64,000 nucleotides of DNA from Taudactylus pleione (taxonomy: Eukaryota > Chordata > Amphibia > Anura > Myobatrachidae). How positions within the stretch are numbered: position 1 is the first letter of the stretch; every line of letters begins with the position of its first letter. The translations under genes were made by a program, and so were the position numbers. A model generated the notes under the pieces. It was given only the letters and a program-made list of their open reading frames with translations. It ran no database searches and was not told the DNA's origin. Positions 1-12,700 of this stretch are shown in pieces. The stretch covers positions 682,001 to 746,000 of the forward strand of contig JAUIMM010002021.1 in NCBI GenBank assembly GCA_031769625.1, read 5' to 3'.

Positions 1-964
1 AAAACCATTTCACATCACATTTGTGGGTTTTGGTCTTCAACACATCCAGTGAAATTTTGAGCTGTCTGTGTTTGCTACAAGAGGAGATAACACAAAGTAT
101 GCGCTTTTGTTGTTTCCATTGCTTTCAATGCATTTTGGCCTAAAACGTGCATTTGCTGTTTTCTCTTAAACACAACATGGGAGAAAAACCATTTCACATC
201 CCATTTGTGGGTCTTGGTCTTCAACACATCCAGTGAAATTTTGATCTGTCTGTGTTTGCTACAAGAGGAGATATCACAAAGTATGCGCTTTTGTTATTTC
301 CATTGCTTTCAATGTATTTTGGCCTAAAACTTGCATTTGCTGTTTTCTCTTAAATGCAACATGGGAGAAAAACCATTTCACATCACATTTGTGGGTCTTG
401 GTCTTCAACACATCCAGTGAAATTTTGAGCTGTCTGTGTTTGCTACAAGAGGAGATATCACAAAGTATGCGCTTTTTTTGTTTTCATTGCTTTCAATGCA
501 TTTTGGCCTAAAACGTGCATTTGCTGTTTTCTCTTAAACGCAACATGGGAGAAAAACCATTTCACATCACATTTGTGGGTCTTGGTCTTCAACACATCCA
601 GTGAAATTTTGAGCTGTCTGTGTTTGCTACAAGAGGAGATATCACAAAGTATGCGCTTTTGTTATTTCCATTGCTTTCAATGCATTTTGGCCTAAAACGT
701 GCATTTGCTGTTTTCTCTTAAACGCAACATGGGAGAAAAACCATTTCACATCACATTTGTGGGTCTTGGTCTTCAACACATCCAGTGAAATTTTGAGCTG
801 TCTGTGTTTGCTACAAGAGGAGATATCACAAAGTATGCGCTTTTGTTATTTCCATTGCTTTCAATGCATTTTGGCATAAAACGAGCATTTGCTGTTTTCT
901 CTTAAACGCAACATGGGAGAAAAACCATTTCACATCACATTTGTGGGTCTTGGTCTTCAACACA

Positions 965-2850
965 TCCAGTGAAATTTTGAGCTGTCTGTGTTTGCTACAA
1001 GAGGAGATATCACAAAGTATGCGCTTTTGTTATTTCCATTGCTTTCAATGTATTTTGGCCTAAAACTTGCATTTGCTGTTTTCTCTTAAACGCAACATGG
1101 GAGAAAAACCATTTCACATCACATTTGTGGGTTTTGGTCTTCAACACATCCAGTGAAATTTTGAGCTGTCTGTGTTTGCTACAAGAGGAGATATCACAAA
1201 GTATGCGCTTTTGTTGTTTTCATTGCTTTCAATGCATTTTGGCCTAAAACGTGCATTTGCTGTTTTCTCTTAAACGCAACATGGGAGAAAAACCATTTCA
1301 CATCACATTTGTGGGTCTTGGTCTTCAACACATCCAGTCATATTTTTAGCTGTCTGTGTTTGCTACAAGAGGAGATATCACAAAGTATGCGCTTTTCTTG
1401 TTTCCATTGCTTTCAATGCATTTTGGCCTAAAACGTGCATTTGCTGTTTTCTCTTAAACGCAACATGGGAGAAAAACCATTTCACATCACATTTGTGGGT
1501 CTTGGTCTTCAACACATCCAGTGAAATTTTGAGCTGTCTGTGTTTGCTACAAGAGGAGATATCACAAAGTATGCGCTTTTGTTGTTTTCATTGCTTTCAA
1601 TGCATTTTGGCCTCAAACGTGCATTTGCTGTTTTCTCTTAAACGCAACATGGGAGAAAAACCATTTCACATCACATTTGTGGGTCTTGGTCTTCAACACA
1701 TCCAGTGAAATTTTGAGCTGTCTGTGTTTGCTACAAGAGGAGATATCACAAAGTATGCGCTTTTGTTATTTCCATTGCTTTCAATGCATTTTGGCCTAAA
1801 ACTTGCATTTGCTGTTTTCTCTTAAATGCAACATGGGAGAAAAACCATTTCACATCACATTTGTGGGTCTTGGTCTTCAACACATCCAGTGAAATTTTGA
1901 GCTGTCTGTGTTTGCTACAAGAGGAGATATCACAAAGTATGCGCTTTTGTTGTTTTCATTGCTTTCAATGCATTTTGGCCTAAAACGTGCATTTGCTGTT
2001 TTCTCTTAAACGCAACATGGGAGAAAAACCATTTCACATCACATTTGTGGGTCTTGGTCTTCAACACATCCAGTGAAATTTTGAGCTGTCTGTGTTTGCT
2101 ACAAGAGGAGATATCACAAAGTATGCGCTTTTCTTGTTTCCATTGCTTTCAAAGCATTTTGGCCTAAAACGTGCATTTGCTGTTTTCTCTTAAACGCAAC
2201 ATGGGAGAAAAACCATTTCACATCACATTTGTTGGTCTTGGTCTTCAACACATCCAGTGAAATTTTGAGCTGTCTGTGTTTGCTACAAGAGGAGATATCA
2301 CAAAGTATGCGCTTTTGTTGTTTTCATTGCTTTCAATGCATTTTGGCCTAAAACGTGCTGTTTTCTCTTAAACGCAACATGGGAGAAAAACCATTTCACA
2401 TCACATTTGTGGGTCTTGGTCTTCAACATATCCAGTGAAATTTTGAGCTGTCTGTGTTTGCTACAAGAGGAGATATCACAAAGTATGCGCTTTTGTTGTT
2501 TTCATTGCTTTCAATGCATTTTGGCCTAAAACGTGCATTTGCTGTTTTCTCTTAAACGCAACATGGGAGAAAAACCATTTCACATCACATTTGTGGGTCT
2601 TGGTCTTCAACACATCCAGTGAAATTTTGAGCTGTCTGTTTTTGCTACAAGAGGAGATATCACAAAGTATGCGCTTTTGTTATTTCCATTGCTTTCAATG
2701 CATTTTGGCCTAAAACTTGCATTTGCTGTTTTCTCTTAAATGCAACATGGGAGAAAAACCATTTCACATCACATTTGTGGGTCTTGGTCTTCAACACATC
2801 CAGTGAAATTTTGAGCTGTCTGTGTTTGCTACAAGAGGAGATATCACAAA
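965..2850 (+). repeat. 2202-bp-period duplication, first copy
   Basis: The class order over this stretch (h, b, c, b, a, b, c, b with a 6-bp deletion, b, a) is repeated 2202 bp downstream. The strongest shared private markers are the loss of six bases (gtgcatttgctg becomes gtgctg) near 2354 and the variant caacatatcc near 2430. The period equals 12 x 184 minus the 6-bp deletion, so no other indels are needed. Scattered single-base differences, such as gtcatattttt at 1339, tttgttggtc at 2230 and ctgtctgttttt at 2640, show the copies have begun to diverge. Confidence 0.85.
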
Positions 2851-3166
2851 GTATGCACTTTTGTTATTTCCATTGCTTTCAATGCATTTTGGCCTAAAAC
2901 TTGCATTTGCTGTTTTCTCTTAAACGCAACATGGGAGAAAAACCATTTCGCATCACATTTGTGGGTTTTGGTCTTCAACACATCCAGTGAAATTTTGAGC
3001 TGTCTGTGTTTGCTACAAGAGGAGATAACACAAAGTATGCGCTTTTGTTGTTTCCATTGCTTTCAATGCATTTTGGCCTAAAACGTGCATTTGCTGTTTT
3101 CTCTTAAACGCAACATGGGAGAAAAACCATTTCACATCACATTTGTGGGTCTTGGTCTTCAACACA

Positions 3167-5052
3167 TCCTGTGAAATTTTTAGCTGTCTGTGTTTGCTAC
3201 AAGAGGAGATATCACAAAGTATGCGCTTTTGTTATTTCCATTGCTTTCAATGTATTTTGGCCTAAAACTTGCATTTGCTGTTTTCTCTTAAACGCAACAT
3301 GGGAGAAAAACCATTTCACATCACATTTGTGGGTTTTGGTCTTCAACACATCCAGTGAAATTTTGAGCTGTCTGTGTTTGCTACAAGAGGAGATATCACA
3401 AAGTATGCGCTTTTGTTGTTTTCATTGCTTTCAATGCATTTTGGCCTAAAACGTGCATTTGCTGTTTTCTCTTAAACGCAACATGGGAGAAAAACCATTT
3501 CACATCACATTTGTGGGTCTTGGTCTTCAACACATCCAGTGAAATTTTGAGCTGTCTGTGTTTGCTACAAGAGGAGATATCACAAAGTATGCGCTTTTCT
3601 TGTTTCCATTGCTTTCAATGCATTTTGGCCTAAAACGTGCATTTGCTGTTTTCTCTTAAACGCAACATGGGAGAAAAACCATTTCACATCACATTTGTGG
3701 GTCTTGGTCTTCAACACATCCAGTGAAATTTTGAGCTGTCTGTGTTTGCTACAAGAGGAGATATCACAAAGTATGCGCTTTTGTTGTTTTCATTGCTTTC
3801 AATGCATTTTGGCCTAAAACGTGCATTTGCTGTTTTCTCTTAAACGCAACATGGGAGAAAAACCATTTCACATCACATTTGTGGGTCTTGGTCTTCAACA
3901 CATCCAGTGAAATTTTGAGCTGTCTGTGTTTGCTACAAGAGGAGATATCACAAAGTATGCGCTTTTGTTATTTCCATTGCTTTCAATGCATTTTGGCCTA
4001 AAACTTGCATTTGCTGTTTTCTCTTAAATGCAACATGGGAGAAAAACCATTTCACATCACATTTGTGGGTCTTGGTCTTCAACACATCCAGTGAAATTTT
4101 GAGCTGTCTGTGTTTGCTACAAGAGGAGATATCACAAAGTATGCGCTTTTGTTGTTTTCATTGCTTTCAATGCATTTTGGCCTAAAACGTGCATTTGCTG
4201 TTTTCTCTTAAACGCAACATGGGAGAAAAACCATTTCACATCACATTTGTGGGTCTTGGTCTTCAACACATCCAGTGAAATTTTGAGCTGTCTGTGTTTG
4301 CTACAAGAGGAGATATCACAAAGTATGCGCTTTTCTTGTTTCCATTGCTTTCAAAGCATTTTGGCCTAAAACGTACATTTGCTGTTTTCTCTTAAACGCA
4401 ACATGGGAGAAAAACCATTTCACATCACATTTGTGGGTCTTGGTCTTCAACACATCCAGTGAAATTTTGAGCTGTCTGTGTTTGCTACAAGAGGAGATAT
4501 CACAAAGTATGCGCTTTTGTTGTTTTCATTGCTTTCAATGCATTTTGGCCTAAAACGTGCTGTTTTCTCTTAAACGCAACATGGGAGAAAAACCATTTCA
4601 CATCACATTTGTGGGTCTTGGTCTTCAACATATCCAGTGAAATTTTGAGCTGTCTGTGTTTGCTACAAGAGGAGATATCACAAAGTATGCGCTTTTGTTG
4701 TTTTCATTGCTTTCAATGCATTTTGGCCTAAAACGTGCATTTGCTGTTTTCTCTTAAACGCAACATGGGAGAAAAACCATTTCACATCACATTTGTGGGT
4801 CTTGGTCTTCAACACATCCAGTGAAATTTTGAGCTGTCTGTGTTTGCTACAAGAGGAGATATCACAAAGTATGCGCTTTTGTTATTTCCATTGCTTTCAA
4901 TGCATTTTGGCCTAAAACTTGCATTTGCTGTTTTCTCTTAAATGCAACATGGGAGAAAAACCATTTCACATCACATTTGTGGGTCTTGGTCTTCAACACA
5001 TCCAGTGAAATTTTGAGCTGTCTGTGTTTGCTACAAGAGGAGATATCACAAA
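3167..5052 (+). repeat. 2202-bp-period duplication, second copy
   Basis: Counterpart of 965-2850. It carries the same 6-bp deletion (near 4556) and the same caacatatcc variant (near 4632). It differs by single bases, including cgtacattt at 4373 where the first copy has cgtgcattt. Similarity by class order stops at about 5052, where this copy has a b monomer and the first copy has a gttattt monomer with tatgcac. Confidence 0.85.
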
Positions 5053-7700
5053 GTATGCGCTTTTGTTGTTTTCATTGCTTTCAATGCATTTTGGCCTAAA
5101 ACGTGCATTTGCTGTTTTCTCTTAAACGCAACATGGGAGAAAAACCATTTCACATCACATTTGTGGGTCTTGGTCTTCAACACATCCAGTGAAATTTTGA
5201 GCTGTCTGTGTTTGCTACAAGAGGAGATATCACAAAGTATGCGCTTTTGTTGTTTCCATTGCTTTCAAAGCATTTTGGCCTAAAACGTGCATTTGCTGTT
5301 TTCTCTTAAACGCAACTTGGGAGAAAAACCATTTCACATCACATTTGTGGGTCTTGGTCTTCAACACATCCAGTGAAATTTTGAGCTGTCTGTGTTTGCT
5401 ACAAGAGGAGATATCACAAAGTATGCGCTTTTGTTGTTTTCATTGCTTTCAATGCATTTTGGCCTAAAACGTGCATTTGCTGTTTTCTCTTAAACGCAAC
5501 ATGGGAGAAAAACCATTTCACATCACATTTGTGGGTCTTGGTCTTAAACACATCCAGTGAAATATTGAGCTGTCTGTGTTTGCTACAAGAGGAGATATCA
5601 CAAAGTATGCGCTTTTCTTGTTTCCATTGCTTTCAAAGCATTTTGGCCTAAAACGTGCATTTGCTGTTTTCTCTTAAACGCAACATGGGAGAAAAACCAT
5701 TTCACATCACATTTGTGGGTCTTGGTCTTCAACACATCCAGTGAAATTTTGAGCTGTCTGTGTTTGCTACAAGAGGAGATATCACAAAGTATGCACTTTT
5801 GTTGTTTTCATTGCTTTCAATGCATTTTGGCCTAAAACTTGCATTTGCTGTTTTCTCTTAAACGCAACATGGGAGAAAAACCATTTCACATCACATTTGT
5901 GGGTGTTGGTCTTCAACACATCCAGTGAAATTTTGAGCTGTCTGTGTTTGCTACAAGAGGAGATATCACAAAGTATGCGCTTTTGTTGTTTTCATTGCTT
6001 TCAATGCATTTTGGCCTAAAACGTGCATTTGCTGTTTTCTCTTAAACGCAACATGGGAGAAAAACCATTTCACATCACATTTGTGGGTCTTGGTCTTCAA
6101 CACATCCAGTGAAATTTTGAGCTGTCTGTGTTTGCTACAAGAGGAGATATCACAAAGTATGCGCTTTTGTTATTTCCATTGCTTTCAATGCATTTTGGCC
6201 TAAAACATGCATTTGCTGTTTTCTCTTAAATGCAACATGGGAGAAAAACCATTTCACATCACATTTGTGGGTCTTGGTCTTCAACACATCCAGTGAAATT
6301 TTGAGCTGTCTGTGTTTGCTACAAGAGGAGATATCACAAAGTATGCGCTTTTGTTGTTTTCATTGCTTTCAATGCATTTTGGCCTAAAACGTGCATTTGC
6401 TGTTTTCTCTTAAACGCAACATGGGAGAAAAACCATTTCACATCACATTTGTGGGTCTTGGTCTTCAACACATCCAGTGAAATTTTGAGCTGTCTGTGTT
6501 TGCTACAAGAGGAGATATCACAAAGTATGCGCTTTTGTTATTTCCATTGCTTTCAATGCATTTTGGCCTAAAACTTGCATTTGCTGTTTTCTCTTAAATG
6601 CAACATGGGAGAAAAACCATTTCACATCAGATTTGTGGGTTTTGGTCTTCAACACATCCAGTGAAATTTTGAGCTGTCTGTGTTTGCTACAAGAGGAGAT
6701 AACACAAAGTATGCGCTTTTGTTGTTTCCATTGCTTTCAATGCATTTTGGCCTAAAACGTGCATTTGCTGTTTTCTCTTAAACGCAACATGGGAGAAAAA
6801 CCATTTCACATCACATTTGTGGGTCTTGGTCTTCAACACATCCAGTGAAATTTTGAGCTGTCTGTGTTTGCTACAAGAGGAGATATCACAAAGTATGCAC
6901 TTTTGTTGTTTTCATTGCTTTCAATGCATTTTGGCCTAAAACGTGCATTTGCTGTTTTCTCTTAAACGCAACATGGGAGAAAAACCATTTCACATCACAT
7001 TTGTGGGTCTTGGTCTTCAACACATCCAGTGAAATTTTGAGCTGTCTGTGTTTGCTACAAGAGGAGATATCACAAAGTATGCGCTTTTGTTATTTCCATT
7101 GCTTTCAATGTATTTTGGACTAAAACTTGCATTTGCTGTTTTCTCTTAAACGCAACATGGGAGAAAAACCAATTCACATCACATTTGTGGGTTTTGGTCT
7201 TCAACACATCCAGTGAAATTTTGAGCTGTCTGTGTTTGCTACAAGAGGAGATAACACAAAGTATGCGCTTTTGTGTTTCCATTGCTTTCAATGCATTTTG
7301 GCCTCAAACGTGCATTTGCTGTTTTCTCTTAAACGCAACATGGGAGAAAAACCATTTCACATCACATTTGTGGGTTTTGGTCTTCAACACATCCAGTGAA
7401 ATTTTGAGCTGTCTGTGTTTGCTACAAGAGGAGATATCACAAAGTATGCGCTTTTGTTGTTTCCATTGCTTTCAAAGCATTTTGGCCTCAAACGTGCATT
7501 TGCTGTTTTCTCTTAAACGCAACATGGGAGAAAAACCATTTCACATCACATTTGTGGGTTTTGGTCTTCAACACATCCAGTGAAATTTTGAGCTGTCTGT
7601 GTTTGCTACTAGAGGAGATATCACAAAGTATGCGCTTTTGTTATTTCCATTGCTTTCAATGTATTTTGGCCTAAAACTTGCATTTGCTGTTTTCTCTTAA
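4700..7700 (+). repeat. Left arm of a 3-kb inverted HOR segment
   Basis: This segment recurs as its reverse complement at 60660-63660. Positions p and q pair with p + q = 68358 at both ends checked: the ctag variant at 7609-7612 pairs with 60746-60749, and the aacttgg variant at 5317 pairs with 63041. The monomer order (b, a, b, k, b, c with taaacac, d, b, a, b, a, e, d, h, f, m, h) agrees, where m is a gttgtttcc/aaagc/cctcaaac form. Rare markers shared between arms are aaccaattc near 7168, ttggactaaaac near 7115, aaacatgc near 6205 and gctactagagg near 7606. Base differences exist, so the copy is old enough to have diverged. Confidence 0.85.
7183..7366 (+). repeat. 183-bp f-class monomer (representative of 18)
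   Basis: This class has lost one T/G (ttgtgtttcc instead of ttgttgtttcc) and carries cctcaaac instead of cctaaaac. It is therefore 183 bp, divisible by three, and it lacks the taa stop that normally closes one frame. Other copies carry the deletion near 8377, 10032, 11135, 15181, 19228, 20699, 21434, 26400, 27871, 28606, 31915 and 35962 in plus orientation, and near 39746, 44161, 48760, 50415 and 61083 in minus orientation. These copies account for every longest open reading frame in the window and for the -1, -2, -3 remainders of the HOR periods. Confidence 0.9.
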
Positions 7701-9942
7701 ACGCAACATGGGAGAAAAACCATTTCACATCACATTTGTGGGTCTTGGTCTTCAACACATCCAGTGACATTTTGAGCTGTCTGTGTTTGCTACAAGAGGA
7801 GATATCACAAAGTATGCGCTTTTGTTGTTTTCATTGCTTTCAATGCATTTTGGCCTAAAACTTGCATTTGCTGTTTTCTTTTAAATGCAACATGGGAGAA
7901 AAACCATTTCACATCAGATTTGTGGGTTTTGGTCTTCAACACATCCAGTGAAATTTTGAGCTGTCTGTGTTTGCTACAAGAGGAGATAACACAAAGTATG
8001 CGCTTTTGTTGTTTCCATTGCTTTCAATGCATTTTGGCCTAAAACGTGCATTTGCTGTTTTCTCTTAAACGCAACATGGGAGAAAAACCATTTCACATCA
8101 CATTTGTGGGTCTTGGTCTTCAACACATCCAGTGAAATTTTGAGCTGTCTGTGTTTGCTACAAGAGGAGATATCACAAAGTATGCGCTTTTGTTGTTTTC
8201 ATTGCTTTCAATGCATTTTGGCATAAAACGAGCATTTGCTGTTTTCTCTTAAACGCAACATGGGAGAAAAACCATTTCACGTCACATTTGTGGGTCTTGG
8301 TCTTCAACACATCCAGTGAAATTTTGAGCTGTCTGTGTTTGCTACAAGAGGAGATATCACAAAGTATGCGCTTTTGTGTTTCCATTGCTTTCAATGCATT
8401 TTGGCCTCAAACGTGCATTTGCTGTTTTCTCTTAAACGCAACATGGGAGAAAAACCATTTCACATCACATTTGTGGGTTTTGGTCTTCAACACATCCAGT
8501 GAAATTTTGAGCTGTCTGTGTTTGCTACAAGAGGAGATATCACAAAGTATGCGCTTTTGTTGTTTCCATTGCTTTCAAAGCATTTTGGCCTCAAACGTGC
8601 ATTTGCTGTTTTCTCTTAAACGCAACATGGGAGAAAAACCATTTCACATCACATTTGTGGGTTTTGGTCTTCAACACATCCAGTGAAATTTTGAGCTGTC
8701 TGTGTTTGCTACTAGAGGAGATATCACAAAGTATGCGCTTTTGTTATTTCCATTGCTTTCAATGTATTTTGGCCTAAAACTTGCATTTGCTGTTTTCTCT
8801 TAAACGCAACATGGGAGAAAAACCATTTCACATCACATTTGTGGGTCTTGGTCTTCAACACATCCAGTGAAATTTTGAGCTGTCTGTGTTTGCTACAAGA
8901 GGAGATATCACAAAGTATGCGCTTTTGTTGTTTTCATTGCTTTCAATGCATTTTGGCCTAAAACGTACATTTGCTGTTTTCTCTTAAACGCAACATGGGA
9001 GAAAAACCATTTCACATCACATTTGTGGGTCTTGGTCTTCAACACATCCAGTGAAATTTTGAGCTGTCTGTGTTTGCTACAAGAGGAGATATCACAAAGT
9101 ATGCGCTTTTCTTGTTTCCATTGCTTTCAAAGCATTTTGGCCTAAAACGTGCATTTGCTGTTTTCTCTTAAACGCAACATGGGAGAAAAACCATTTCACA
9201 TCACATTTGTGGGTCTTGGTCTTCAACACATCCAGTGAAATTTTGAGCTGTCTGTGTTTGCTACAAGAGGAGATATCACAAAGTATGCACTTTTGTTGTT
9301 TTCATTGCTTTCAATGCATTTTGGCCTAAAACGTGCATTTGCTGTTTTCTCTTAAACGCAACATGGGAGAAAAACCATTTCACATCACATTTGTGGGTCT
9401 TGGTCTTCAACACATCCAGTGAAATTTTGAGCTGTCTGTGTTTGCTACAAGAGGAGATATCACAAAGTATGCGCTTTTGTTGTTTTCATTGCTTTCAATG
9501 CATTTTGGCCTAAAACGTGCATTTGCTGTTTTCTCTTAAACGCAACATGGGAGAAAAACCATTTCACATCACATTTGTGGGTCTTGGTCTTCAACACATC
9601 CAGTGAAATTTTGAGCTGTCTGTGTTTGCTACAAGAGGAGATATCACAAAGTATGCGCTTTTGTTATTTCCATTTCTTTCAATGCATTTTGGCCTAAAAC
9701 TTGCATTTGCTGTTTTCTCTTAAATGCAACATGGTAGAAAAACCATTTCACATCACATTTGTGGGTCTTGGTCTTCAACACATCCAGTGAAATTTTGAGC
9801 TGTCTGTGTTTGCTACAAGAGGAGATATCACAAAGTATGCGCTTTTGTTGTTTTCATTGCTTTCAATGCATTTTGGCCTAAAACGTGCATTTGCTGTTTT
9901 CTCTTAAACGCAACATGGGAGAAAAACCATTTCACATCACAT
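7262..9942 (+). repeat. 2758-bp-period duplication, first copy
   Basis: Monomers from the f copy near 7274 onward match those 2758 bp downstream. Shared private markers are gctactagagg (7606 and 10364), gtgacatttt (about 7766 and 10524), cacgtcac (about 8278 and 11036), cgtacattt (about 8967 and 11725) and ccatttcttt (about 9671 and 12429). The period is 15 x 184 minus 2, and the unit contains exactly two 183-bp f monomers. Inside it a 1103-bp subunit (6 monomers) repeats at 7185 and 8288. Differences include ttcttttaaatg near 7878 and atggtaga near 9732. Confidence 0.9.
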
Positions 9943-10019
9943 TTGTGGGTCTTGGTCTTCAACACATCCAGTGAAATTTTGAGCTGTCTGTGTTTGCTAC
10001 AAGAGGAGATATCACAAAG

Positions 10020-12700
10020 TATGCGCTTTTGTGTTTCCATTGCTTTCAATGCATTTTGGCCTCAAACGTGCATTTGCTGTTTTCTCTTAAACGCAACATG
10101 GGAGAAAAACCATTTCACATCACATTTGTGGGTTTTGGTCTTCAACACATCCAGTGAAATTTTGAGCTGTCTGTGTTTGCTACAAGAGGAGATATCACAA
10201 AGTATGCGCTTTTGTTGTTTCCATTGCTTTCAAAGCATTTTGGCCTCAAACGTGCATTTGCTGTTTTCTCTTAAACGCAACATGGGAGAAAAACCATTTC
10301 ACATCACATTTGTGGGTTTTGGTCTTCAACACATCCAGTGAAATTTTGAGCTGTCTGTGTTTGCTACTAGAGGAGATATCACAAAGTATGCGCTTTTGTT
10401 ATTTCCATTGCTTTCAATGTATTTTGGCCTAAAACTTGCATTTGCTGTTTTCTCTTAAACGCAACATGGGAGAAAAACCATTTCACATCACATTTGTGGG
10501 TCTTGGTCTTCAACACATCCAGTGACATTTTGAGCTGTCTGTGTTTGCTACAAGAGGAGATATCACAAAGTATGCGCTTTTGTTGTTTTCATTGCTTTCA
10601 ATGCATTTTGGCCTAAAACTTGCATTTGCTGTTTTCTCTTAAATGCAACATGGGAGAAAAACCATTTCACATCAGATTTGTGGGTTTTGGTCTTCAACAC
10701 ATCCAGTGAAATTTTGAGCTGTCTGTGTTTGCTACAAGAGGAGATAACACAAAGTATGCGCTTTTGTTGTTTCCATTGCTTTCAATGCATTTTGGCCTAA
10801 AACGTGCATTTGCTGTTTTCTCTTAAACGCAACATGGGAGAAAAACCATTTCACATCACATTTGTGGGTCTTGGTCTTCAACACATCCAGTGAAATTTTG
10901 AGCTGTCTGTGTTTGCTACAAGAGGAGATATCACAAAGTATGCGCTTTTGTTGTTTTCATTGCTTTCAATGCATTTTGGCATAAAACGAGCATTTGCTGT
11001 TTTCTCTTAAACGCAACATGGGAGAAAAACCATTTCACGTCACATTTGTGGGTCTTGGTCTTCAACACATCCAGTGAAATTTTGAGCTGTCTGTGTTTGC
11101 TACAAGAGGAGATATCACAAAGTATGCGCTTTTGTGTTTCCATTGCTTTCAATGCATTTTGGCCTCAAACGTGCATTTGCTGTTTTCTCTTAAACGCAAC
11201 ATGGGAGAAAAACCATTTCACATCACATTTGTGGGTTTTGGTCTTCAACACATCCAGTGAAATTTTGAGCTGTCTGTGTTTGCTACAAGAGGAGATATCA
11301 CAAAGTATGCGCTTTTGTTGTTTCCATTGCTTTCAAAGCATTTTGGCCTCAAACGTGCATTTGCTGTTTTCTCTTAAACGCAACATGGGAGAAAAACCAT
11401 TTCACATCACATTTGTGGGTTTTGGTCTTCAACACATCCAGTGAAATTTTGAGCTGTCTGTGTTTGCTACTAGAGGAGATATCACAAAGTATGCGCTTTT
11501 GTTATTTCCATTGCTTTCAATGTATTTTGGCCTAAAACTTGCATTTGCTGTTTTCTCTTAAACGCAACATGGGAGAAAAACCATTTCACATCACATTTGT
11601 GGGTCTTGGTCTTCAACACATCCAGTGAAATTTTGAGCTGTCTGTGTTTGCTACAAGAGGAGATATCACAAAGTATGCGCTTTTGTTGTTTTCATTGCTT
11701 TCAATGCATTTTGGCCTAAAACGTACATTTGCTGTTTTCTCTTAAACGCAACATGGGAGAAAAACCATTTCACATCACATTTGTGGGTCTTGGTCTTCAA
11801 CACATCCAGTGAAATTTTGAGCTGTCTGTGTTTGCTACAAGAGGAGATATCACAAAGTATGCGCTTTTCTTGTTTCCATTGCTTTCAAAGCATTTTGGCC
11901 TAAAACGTGCATTTGCTGTTTTCTCTTAAACGCAACATGGGAGAAAAACCATTTCACATCACATTTGTGGGTCTTGGTCTTCAACACATCCAGTGAAATT
12001 TTGAGCTGTCTGTGTTTGCTACAAGAGGAGATATCACAAAGTATGCACTTTTGTTGTTTTCATTGCTTTCAATGCATTTTGGCCTAAAACGTGCATTTGC
12101 TGTTTTCTCTTAAACGCAACATGGGAGAAAAACCATTTCACATCACATTTGTGGGTCTTGGTCTTCAACACATCCAGTGAAATTTTGAGCTGTCTGTGTT
12201 TGCTACAAGAGGAGATATCACAAAGTATGCGCTTTTGTTGTTTTCATTGCTTTCAATGCATTTTGGCCTAAAACGTGCATTTGCTGTTTTCTCTTAAACG
12301 CAACATGGGAGAAAAACCATTTCACATCACATTTGTGGGTCTTGGTCTTCAACACATCCAGTGAAATTTTGAGCTGTCTGTGTTTGCTACAAGAGGAGAT
12401 ATCACAAAGTATGCGCTTTTGTTATTTCCATTTCTTTCAATGCATTTTGGCCTAAAACTTGCATTTGCTGTTTTCTCTTAAATGCAACATGGGAGAAAAA
12501 CCATTTCACATCACATTTGTGGGTCTTGGTCTTCAACACATCCAGTGAAATTTTGAGCTGTCTGTGTTTGCTACAAGAGGAGATATCACAAAGTATGCGC
12601 TTTTGTTGTTTTCATTGCTTTCAATGCATTTTGGCCTAAAACGTGCATTTGCTGTTTTCTCTTAAACGCAACATGGGAGAAAAACCATTTCACATCACAT
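10020..12700 (+). repeat. 2758-bp-period duplication, second copy
   Basis: Second copy of the 7262-9942 block, near-identical at every marker position compared. The matching order ends at about 12.70 kb, where this copy has a normal b monomer and the first copy enters an f monomer (9943). The f-m-gctactagagg trio appears twice in each copy (10.03 and 11.13 kb here), so the unit is itself built from an older 6-monomer and 9-monomer arrangement (offsets 1103 and 1655 bp). Confidence 0.9.

Noticed and set aside
2351..4565. Six-base deletions at 2354 and 4556 as independent sequencing errors
   Set aside because: They sit exactly 2202 bp apart in matching class context together with a second shared variant (caacatatcc), so they are one event carried by a duplication.
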